Of a stretch of 64,000 nt of DNA, positions 58,094-64,000 are shown one piece after another. A program made the position numbers and the translations under genes. Below the pieces are notes generated by a model. It worked only from the letters and a program-made list of their open reading frames with translations. It made no database searches and was not told where the DNA came from. The DNA comes from Bacteroidota bacterium (GTDB lineage Bacteria > Bacteroidota > Bacteroidia > B-17B0 > Aurantibacillaceae), in NCBI GenBank assembly GCA_003153315.1, contig PLYA01000077.1, positions 2,527 through 66,526 on the forward strand. The letters run 5' to 3'. Position 1 is the stretch's first letter, and each line of letters starts with the position of its first letter.

Positions 58094-59413
58094 TTACTTT
58101 TCCCACTTATCTACTACCGCTGATGCAACTGCATTACCAACTACATTGGTTGCAGACCTACCCATATCAAGCAATTGGTCAACGGCTAGTAATAAAAGTA
58201 ATCCTTCGGTAGGTATATGAAACATACTCAGCATGCCTGCAATAACTACTAAGGATGCACGTGGCACGCCTGCCATGCCTTTACTGGTCACCAATAAAAT
58301 AAGCATCATTTTTATCTGGTCGGCAAATGTAATATCCATGCCGTACATCTGTGCAATAAACAAAGTAGCAAAAGTCATGTACATAATAGAACCATCCAAA
58401 TTAAATGAATAGCCAAGGGGTAACACAAAACTTACGGTTCTATTGCGTAAACCAAAATCTTCCAGTCTTTCAATTGTTTTAGGCATGGCAGCTTCAGAAC
58501 TAGCTGTGCTAAAAGCAAGTAACACAGGCTCTTTTATAAATGAAAATAGTTTAAAGAAATTAATTTTAAAGAGTGTACAAATTCCCATAAGTACAAAAAA
58601 TACAAAAAATAACAAGCCTCCATAAAAACATATAATTAAATAAGCATAGCTTTTTAACACTCCTGGTCCTTGTTGTATTACAACAGCAGTAACTGCACCA
58701 AATACCCCTATAGGGGCAGCTTTCATGACATAATTAGTAACTTTAAACATGGCATGAGAAACTGCATCTATAAATTCAATGATTATCTTTCCTTTATTAC
58801 CAAGTGATGCAGCTGCCACACCAAAGAAAATAGCAAAAACAACAATGGGCAATATTTCGTTATGCGCCATACTGTCCACCACACTTTCAGGAATGATATG
58901 AGAAATAAAGTTCTTAGCTGTTTGTGGTTGTATTTTAACTCCATTATCAACGCCTGCTTCCGGCATGTCAATATGGATTTTTTTACCGGGTTCAAATACG
59001 TTTACAATAACCAATCCTATTGTTAAGGCTATTAATGTTGCACAGGTAAAATAGACGAGCGTTTTAATACCCATTCTGCCCACGGTTTTAAAATCACCAA
59101 TTTTAGCAACTCCTACAATAAGTACAGAAAAAACAAGTGGAGCAATAATCATTTTGATAAGTCGTAAAAAAATATCACTTAATAAAGAGAATGGGGAAGA
59201 GGCTTCTTTCTTTTGCTGTTTCTCATCTCTATCAATTTGTTTAATTAAATAGTGTTGTTCATTTTCAGGAAGAATGGAGTTATAGTTTGAAACCGTCTCT
59301 TCCTTTATTTCGGTAAATGCAGAAGTATATTTTTTATTGATAAGTGTTCCAACCAACACCCCCAACAACATAGCAATAAGAATAGAGATAATAAGAGCGT
59401 TCTTTTTTAGCAT
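58094..59413 (-). CDS. Dicarboxylate/amino acid:cation symporter (DAACS)
   Basis: An inner-membrane symporter of the GltP/DctA family, 439 aa from the ATG at 59413 (MLKKNALIISILIAMLLGVLVG). The first residues of that start fit the first helix; the track start at 59467 adds 18 residues and would overlap the upstream gene by 37 bp, but cannot be excluded. The serine-rich loop FSTASSEAAMPKTIERLE near residue 315, the LPLGYSFNLDGSIMYMTF region near 350 (with NLDGS, the Na/substrate motif) and VTSKGMAGVPRASLVV near 385 are typical. Probable substrates are glutamate, aspartate or C4-dicarboxylates. Last in the yajQ operon. Confidence 0.92.
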   Translation of the reverse strand: MLKKNALIISILIAMLLGVLVGTLINKKYTSAFTEIKEETVSNYNSILPENEQHYLIKQIDRDEKQQKKEASSPFSLLSDIFLRLIKMIIAPLVFSVLIVGVAKIGDFKTVGRMGIKTLVYFTCATLIALTIGLVIVNVFEPGKKIHIDMPEAGVDNGVKIQPQTAKNFISHIIPESVVDSMAHNEILPIVVFAIFFGVAAASLGNKGKIIIEFIDAVSHAMFKVTNYVMKAAPIGVFGAVTAVVIQQGPGVLKSYAYLIICFYGGLLFFVFFVLMGICTLFKINFFKLFSFIKEPVLLAFSTASSEAAMPKTIERLEDFGLRNRTVSFVLPLGYSFNLDGSIMYMTFATLFIAQMYGMDITFADQIKMMLILLVTSKGMAGVPRASLVVIAGMLSMFHIPTEGLLLLLAVDQLLDMGRSATNVVGNAVASAVVDKWEK

Positions 59414-59430
59414 AAATAATTTATCCGGGT

Positions 59431-59721
59431 TTACTTTAAGTGAAGCTTGCGTTTGTTTTTCCGCCATTCCTTTTTTGCTTCTTTCTTTTGCCTTTTTATA
59501 AGTGCCTTATCTTCTTTTGCTTGTTGTTTACTGGGTTCATGTGTAGATTTTCCGTTTTTTACATAAGGGTTATAGGCATCCCTGTGTTTCTTTCTTCCAA
59601 ATATCCTCCATACTTTTTTATGTTCGGCAGTTTCACCAAAATTTTGAGAAAGCATTGGTTTAGCAGACACTACACAGATAAACAATAAAATCCTAAGTAT
59701 ATTCCTTTTTATGAATCTCAT
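59431..59721 (-). CDS. Small secreted, lysine-rich hypothetical protein
   Basis: 96 aa with a signal peptide (MRFIKRNILRILLFICVVSAKPMLSQ) and a strongly basic mature part that is about a third Lys/Arg (KKHRDAYNPYVKNGKSTHEPSKQQAKED ... KRQKKEAKKEWRKNKRKLHLK). I recall short Bacteroidota proteins with a KKHR-AYNPY segment but know no function. Its start overlaps the yajQ stop by one base (TAATG), and it is followed closely by the symporter, so it is a coupled member of the operon. Confidence 0.68.
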   Translation of the reverse strand: MRFIKRNILRILLFICVVSAKPMLSQNFGETAEHKKVWRIFGRKKHRDAYNPYVKNGKSTHEPSKQQAKEDKALIKRQKKEAKKEWRKNKRKLHLK

Positions 59722-60209
59722 TACTTCATGTTAATGAACTGCAAAGGTTGTTCATAATCTTTACTCCTTAGAAGGGCAATAACAGATTGTAAATCGTCTA
59801 TCTTCTTTGCGGTTACTCTGATAATATCATCCATGATTTGTGAAGAAACTTTAAGTTTGAAGGCTTTTATGTCAGCATTTATTTTTCTGCAGGTTTCTTT
59901 TTCCAAACCATTTTTTGCTTTTAACTCTTTTTTAATAAACATACCCGAAGGGTAATATTCTTTGCTGTCATCCAAGCAACGAGGGTCGAGATGTTGTTTC
60001 ATCATTCGGCTACGCAAAACATCAATAATGGAGTTTAAACGCATATCATCTTCAGTAGTAATATTTATTACAAAATTCTTTTTATCAAGCTCTATTTCCG
60101 TTTTAGAATTTCTAAAATCAAACCGAGTAGTAATTTCTTTACGTGCCACATTTATGGCATTATCTAATAATTGTACGTCTACTTTACTGGCTATATCAAA
60201 AGAAGGCAT
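59721..60209 (-). CDS. yajQ: YajQ-family nucleotide-binding protein
   Basis: A 162-aa UPF0234 protein with two ferredoxin-like domains. It starts MPSFDIASKVDVQLLDNAINVARKEI and has TRFDFRNSKTEIELDKK near residue 30 and the C-terminal VSSQIMDDIIRVTAKKIDDLQSVIALLR typical of YajQ; the expected R-G/K-x-D is present. Members bind nucleotides, and in some bacteria c-di-GMP, to act as transcription co-regulators. First gene of a three-gene operon with the small basic protein and the symporter. Divergent from the polysaccharide locus. Confidence 0.95.
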   Translation of the reverse strand: MPSFDIASKVDVQLLDNAINVARKEITTRFDFRNSKTEIELDKKNFVINITTEDDMRLNSIIDVLRSRMMKQHLDPRCLDDSKEYYPSGMFIKKELKAKNGLEKETCRKINADIKAFKLKVSSQIMDDIIRVTAKKIDDLQSVIALLRSKDYEQPLQFINMK

Positions 60210-60269
60210 TATTTATTTTTGCACTAAATATAATACTTTGTTTTCATGCTCAATTACAAATGCTTTTAT

Positions 60270-60277
60270 TAAATTTG
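60270..60277 (+). promoter_or_regulatory. -7 box (TAAATTTG) of the polysaccharide locus
   Basis: An exact TAnnTTTG match ending 19 bp before the ATG at 60297. Confidence 0.55.
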
Positions 60278-60296
60278 TTGCTCGTTTTATTTTTTT

Positions 60297-60872
60297 ATGG
60301 AAAAAGAGTTTTATGCCCATCCTACCGCTTTTATAGATGAGGGTTGCACGATTGGCAAGGGGACTAAAATATGGCATTTCTCTCATATTATGCCAAACTG
60401 TAAGCTTGGAGAAAATTGTAATATTGGTCAGAATGTAGTAGTATCACCTGAGGTAGTGCTGGGTAATAATGTTAAAGTTCAGAACAATATTTCTATTTAT
60501 ACAGGCGTTACTTGCGATGATGATGTGTTTTTAGGTCCGAGTATGGTTTTTACCAATGTAATAAACCCAAGAAGTGCCATTGTAAGAAAACATGAATATG
60601 CTAAAACCCATGTGGGTAAAGGTGCCAGTATTGGTGCTAATGCAACCATAGTATGCGGACATGATATTGGGGCTTATGCTTTTATAGGTGCTGGTGCCGT
60701 AGTTACTAAAACTGTTCCTGCATTTGCCTTAATGGTTGGCAATCCTGCCCGTCAGCTTGGCTGGATGAGTGAATATGGGCATCGTTTGGAATTTGATAAA
60801 GACGGTATTGCCATTTGTAGAGAAAGTAAAGCCAAGTATAAATTAGAAAATGGGGTGGTTACAAAGCTATGA
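60297..60872 (+). CDS. Nucleotide-sugar N-acetyltransferase (WbpD/WlbB-like hexapeptide)
   Basis: 191 aa of left-handed beta-helix hexapeptide repeats (CTIGKGTKIWHFSHIMPNCKLGENCNIGQNVVV), ending in the coil LMVGNPARQLGWMSEYGHRL, as in WbpD/WlbB. These enzymes acetylate the 3-amino group of UDP-GlcNAc(3N)A with acetyl-CoA. Its gene overlaps the next by 4 bp. With the two following genes this makes the WbpA-WbpB-WbpD set for UDP-2,3-diacetamido-2,3-dideoxy uronic acids; the aminotransferase WbpE is not seen in the window and may lie beyond the right edge. Confidence 0.88.
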   Translation: MEKEFYAHPTAFIDEGCTIGKGTKIWHFSHIMPNCKLGENCNIGQNVVVSPEVVLGNNVKVQNNISIYTGVTCDDDVFLGPSMVFTNVINPRSAIVRKHEYAKTHVGKGASIGANATIVCGHDIGAYAFIGAGAVVTKTVPAFALMVGNPARQLGWMSEYGHRLEFDKDGIAICRESKAKYKLENGVVTKL

Positions 60873-61915
60873 GTAAAATAAAATTTGCAGTTATAGGGCA
60901 AGGACATATTGGTAAACGTCATGCAGAAATGATAAGACGTAATCCGCAATGTGAGCTTGTAGCTGTTTGCGATTTACTTCCTAAAGAGAAAATAGGTTTA
61001 AATAATTTACAGGAGAAATTTTATACAGATATAGATGAACTTTTAAAAAACCATGACGACATTGAAGTTATAAATATTTGCACTCCAAATGGCTTGCATG
61101 CCGAGCATGCTTTAAAAGCCTTAAATGCCGGAAAGCATGTGGTAGTTGAAAAACCGATGTCATTAACCAAATCAGATTGTGAAAAGATCATTTATGCAGG
61201 TTTACAGAATCATAAAACAGTTTTTTGTGTCATGCAAAATCGTTATTCCCCCCCATCTGTTTGGCTTAAGGACGTGATAGAAAATAAAATATTAGGTGAT
61301 GTTTACATGGTACAGTTAAATTGCTACTGGAATCGTGACGAGCGTTATTACAAAAAAGGAAATTGGAAAGGGACTAACGATTTAGATGGGGGTACTTTAT
61401 TTACCCAATTCTCTCACTGGGTGGATATTATGTACTGGCTTTTTGGCGACATTAAAAATATACAAGCAAAGTTTGCTGATTTTAATCATAAGGATTCTAC
61501 TGATTTTGAAGATAGTGGTTTTGTGAGCTTTGATTTTGTGAATGGAGGAATGGGTAGTATTAATTATTCTACTGCTGTATGGGATAAAAATTTAGAGTCT
61601 TCATTAACTATTATAGGAAGCAAGGGCAGTATTAAAGTGGGGGGGCAATACATGGATGTAGTAGAGACCTGCAACATAAAAGATTATACTATGCCTAAGC
61701 TTGGAGATACTAATCCGGCCAATGATTACGGAGCATACAAAGGCTCTGCTAATAATCACAATTTTGTAATTGATAATGTAGTAAATACCTTAACAGGTAA
61801 AAATAAAATAAGCACTAACGCCTTGGAGGGATTGAAAGTAGTTGATATTATTGAAAGAATTTACGCGCTTCGTCCTGAGAATGTAATCAAAAAACAACAT
61901 ATAAATGCACTGTAA
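60869..61915 (+). CDS. Gfo/Idh/MocA-family sugar oxidoreductase (WbpB/WlbA-like)
   Basis: 348 aa. The Rossmann motif KFAVIGQGHIGKRHAEMI at residue 4 binds NAD(P), VINICTPNGLHAEHALKALNAGKHVVVEKPMSL near 70-100 contains the catalytic lysine EKP, and the C-terminal beta-sheet has the NCYWNRDERYYKKGNWKGTNDLDGGTLFTQFSHWVDIMYWLFG stretch typical of WlbA/WbpB, which oxidise C3 of UDP-GlcNAcA. It overlaps the acetyltransferase by 4 bp and is 3 bp before the dehydrogenase gene. Confidence 0.9.
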   Translation: MSKIKFAVIGQGHIGKRHAEMIRRNPQCELVAVCDLLPKEKIGLNNLQEKFYTDIDELLKNHDDIEVINICTPNGLHAEHALKALNAGKHVVVEKPMSLTKSDCEKIIYAGLQNHKTVFCVMQNRYSPPSVWLKDVIENKILGDVYMVQLNCYWNRDERYYKKGNWKGTNDLDGGTLFTQFSHWVDIMYWLFGDIKNIQAKFADFNHKDSTDFEDSGFVSFDFVNGGMGSINYSTAVWDKNLESSLTIIGSKGSIKVGGQYMDVVETCNIKDYTMPKLGDTNPANDYGAYKGSANNHNFVIDNVVNTLTGKNKISTNALEGLKVVDIIERIYALRPENVIKKQHINAL

Positions 61916-61918
61916 TAT

Positions 61919-63211
61919 ATGAGTATCTACGATAAAATAATTAAGAAAGAAGCTAAAATAGCTGTGATTGGTTTGGGGTATGTGGGCTTACCAATAGCTT
62001 TAGCGTTTGCCAAAAAAGTAAAAGTAATTGGTTTTGATATTAATGAGAAGCGTGTTGCTTTAATGAACAAAGGCATAGACCCCAGTGATGAGCTTACTAA
62101 AAAAGATTTTGCCGGAAGCGATATAAAATTCACACATAAGTTAGAAGACCTTAAAGAAGCTAATTTCTTTATTATTGCTGTTCCAACACCTATTGATGAG
62201 CACAACTTACCTGATTTAAAACCTTTAATAGGAGCATCAACAACTGTAGGTAAGGTTTTAAAGAAAGGCGATTATGTTGTGTATGAATCAACTGTTTATC
62301 CGGGTTGTACTGAAGAAGATTGTATTCCTGTCCTTGAAAAATTATCGGGATTAAAATATATTAAAGATTTTAAGGTAGGTTATTCACCGGAACGTATTAA
62401 CCCGGGTGATAAAGAACATACCATTACTAAAATACTGAAAGTAGTTTCGGGTTGCGATAAAGAAAGTTTGGATAATATTTCTAAAGTTTACGAAATCATT
62501 GTTGAGCCGGGCACCCACAAAGCAGCATCTATTAAAGTGGCTGAAGCGGCCAAGATTATTGAGAACACCCAACGCGATGTAAACATTGCCTTAATGAATG
62601 AGCTTTCTATTATCTTCTCCCGCATGGGAATTAATACCTACGATGTGTTGGCGGCAGCAGGAACCAAATGGAATTTCTTAAAATTCTTTCCGGGTTTGGT
62701 TGGCGGGCATTGTATTGGGGTTGACCCATATTACTTAACCTATAAAGCGGAATCTTTGGGTTATCATGCGCGGGTTATTAATAGCGGACGTTATGTTAAC
62801 GACAGTATGGGTTTTTATGTAGCTAAGAATATCGTAAAACGAATGAGTGCTTTGGGAAAGAATATTTCTAAAAGTAAAGTGCTTATTATGGGCGCTACCT
62901 TTAAAGAAGATGTGAGTGATATTCGTAACAGCAAAGTGGCGGATATTGTAAAAGAATTAAAATCGTTTAGTGTGAAGGTTGATGTAGTTGACCCGCATGC
63001 TGATTCGGATGAATTGCAACATGAATATGGTTTTGGTTTGAATAAAATTGGTAAAGGATATGACGGGGTGATTGTTGCAGTTAACCATAAAGAGTATATC
63101 TCTTTAGATGAGAAATTCTTTAAATCTATCTTATCAAACAAAGGGGTACTGGTAGATGTAAAAGGGATTTACAGAGGCAAAATGAATAATGTTACATATT
63201 GGAGTCTTTAA
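61919..63211 (+). CDS. UDP-N-acetylglucosamine/mannosamine 6-dehydrogenase (WbpA/TviB/WecC family)
   Basis: A 430-aa nucleotide-sugar dehydrogenase that makes a UDP-uronic acid with two NAD+. The NAD site is AVIGLGYVGLPIALAF near residue 15, FIIAVPTPIDEHNLPDL near 82 follows, the catalytic Lys is in AAGTKWNFLKFFPGLVGGHCIGVDPYYL near 243-270 with the active-site Cys in GGHCIG, and the C-terminal domain (LIMGATFKEDVSDIRNSK near 320) completes it. This sequence set resembles WbpA/TviB rather than UDP-glucose dehydrogenases. Ordered with the two preceding genes it starts the UDP-GlcNAc(3NAc)A-type route. Confidence 0.92.
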   Translation: MSIYDKIIKKEAKIAVIGLGYVGLPIALAFAKKVKVIGFDINEKRVALMNKGIDPSDELTKKDFAGSDIKFTHKLEDLKEANFFIIAVPTPIDEHNLPDLKPLIGASTTVGKVLKKGDYVVYESTVYPGCTEEDCIPVLEKLSGLKYIKDFKVGYSPERINPGDKEHTITKILKVVSGCDKESLDNISKVYEIIVEPGTHKAASIKVAEAAKIIENTQRDVNIALMNELSIIFSRMGINTYDVLAAAGTKWNFLKFFPGLVGGHCIGVDPYYLTYKAESLGYHARVINSGRYVNDSMGFYVAKNIVKRMSALGKNISKSKVLIMGATFKEDVSDIRNSKVADIVKELKSFSVKVDVVDPHADSDELQHEYGFGLNKIGKGYDGVIVAVNHKEYISLDEKFFKSILSNKGVLVDVKGIYRGKMNNVTYWSL

Positions 63212-63221
63212 TTATTTATAA

Positions 63222-64000
63222 ATGAAAGTATTAATCACGGGTGGTGCAGGTTTTATTGGGTCGCATGTAGTAAGGTTGTTTGTAAACAAATACCCCAACT
63301 ACCAAATCTACAATTTGGATAAGCTTACCTATGCAGGTAACTTAGCTAACCTGAAAGATATTGAAAACAAACCCAACTATACCTTTATAAAAGGAGATAT
63401 TGTTGATGCAGGTTTTATCAATAAACTGTTTGAAGAACATCAGTTCAATGCTGTAATACATTTGGCAGCAGAGAGCCATGTGGACAGGAGCATTACAGAC
63501 CCTTTAGCCTTTGTTTATACCAACGTAATCGGTACGGTAAATCTTCTTAATGCCGCTAAAGAGCAATTTAAGAAAGATAATACAAGCTTTAAACGCTTTT
63601 ACCATGTAAGTACCGATGAAGTATATGGTACTTTAGGCGATACGGGTTTGTTTACAGAAATCACTGCCTACGACCCACATAGTCCTTATTCTGCATCTAA
63701 AGCTAGCTCCGACCATTTTGTACGTGCGTATTTTGATACCTATAAATTACCTGCTGTTATTTCTAACTGCTCTAACAATTACGGGCCTTATCATTTTCCT
63801 GAGAAACTGATACCGCTTTGTATTAATAATATTAAAAACAATAAGCCTTTGCCTATTTATGGTAAGGGAGAGAATGTACGCGACTGGCTTTTTGTAGAAG
63901 ACCATGCCCGTGCTATTGATGTGATATTTCATAAAGCGCAAGACGGTACTACTTATAACATTGGCGGACATAACGAATGGACCAACATTGATGTGATACG
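63222..64000 (+). CDS. rfbB: dTDP-glucose 4,6-dehydratase (3' end cut by window edge)
   Basis: Read directly from the plus strand; the ORF track lacks it because the stop is outside the window. The translation starts MKVLITGGAGFIGSHVVRLF (NAD site), then VIHLAAESHVDRSITDP near residue 78, YHVSTDEVYGTLG near 127, the active-site Tyr-Lys motif YSASKASSDHF near 155, NNYGPYHFPEKLIPL near 183 and GENVRDWLFVEDHARAI near 213; it is open to base 64000, about 259 codons of the usual ~350. Converts dTDP-glucose to the 4-keto-6-deoxy form for deoxysugars. rfbA/C/D may follow. Confidence 0.95.
   Translation, partial: MKVLITGGAGFIGSHVVRLFVNKYPNYQIYNLDKLTYAGNLANLKDIENKPNYTFIKGDIVDAGFINKLFEEHQFNAVIHLAAESHVDRSITDPLAFVYTNVIGTVNLLNAAKEQFKKDNTSFKRFYHVSTDEVYGTLGDTGLFTEITAYDPHSPYSASKASSDHFVRAYFDTYKLPAVISNCSNNYGPYHFPEKLIPLCINNIKNNKPLPIYGKGENVRDWLFVEDHARAIDVIFHKAQDGTTYNIGGHNEWTNIDVI

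Overview
The window is AT-rich bacterial DNA from a member of the phylum Bacteroidota. The evidence is several secreted proteins ending in Por/type IX secretion (T9SS) C-terminal sorting domains, many start codons preceded by the Bacteroidota -7 promoter box TAnnTTTG, no clear Shine-Dalgarno sequences, and family content such as an S46 dipeptidyl-peptidase, Y_Y_Y/propeller sensors, LytTR regulators and a MsrA lipoprotein. It looks like a free-living environmental relative of the Chitinophagales/Sphingobacteriales/Flavobacteriales. The genus cannot be told from the sequence. One tRNA (Leu-CAA) is present. There is no rRNA, CRISPR array, integrase, transposase or prophage.

Layout. 1-9.6 kb: TerC (cut by the edge), a non-coding element with terminal inverted repeats, an aminotransferase-manC-tatD operon, a Tim44-like protein, rarA, msrA and small envelope proteins. 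9.6-18 kb: a DASS carboxylate transporter, then a run of T9SS surface proteins on the minus strand (NHL propeller, two paralogues, a YadA-head/S74 chaperone protein) with orphan sorting-domain fragments between them, followed by an unnamed 249-aa gene and a 21-bp repeat array. 18-34 kb: fumarylacetoacetase, PBP4-type DacB, M16 peptidase, PASTA protein, K+ channel, more T9SS proteins, fatty acid desaturase, metF-Kir channel, map-HAD-gpmA. 34-38 kb: a second set of T9SS/NHL gene, 249-aa paralogue and 21-bp array. 38-48 kb: S46 peptidase, a signalling operon (LytTR regulator, coiled-coil protein, propeller-SpoIIE phosphatase), tRNA-Leu, rbfA, LolC/E-like permease, YkgJ, FtsB/DivIC. 48-60 kb: O-methyltransferase, gmk, a long 21-bp array, recX, tatC, an operon TPR-SpoIIE/ispD/PolX-like/deacetylase/FemAB-like, a DAACS symporter and YajQ. 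60-64 kb: the start of a surface-polysaccharide locus (WbpD-, WbpB- and WbpA-like enzymes and rfbB, cut by the right edge).

Most interesting signal. Four intergenic arrays of degenerate units with a strict 21-bp period lie at about 17.7, 24.3, 37.3 and 50.2-50.6 kb. Two of them sit directly upstream of two copies (about 96% identical) of a 249-aa cytosolic protein of unknown function, each followed on the same strand by a T9SS surface gene. The two gene copies are nearly identical while their arrays have diverged strongly. No protein-coding reading of the arrays is consistent between copies. 21 bp equals two turns of B-DNA. Array plus gene is my best candidate for an undescribed system, but its function is unknown.

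Second theme. The T9SS sorting-domain tails behave like exchangeable cassettes. Downstream of two paralogous genes there are nested remnants of two further sorting-domain tails, each in a different frame.
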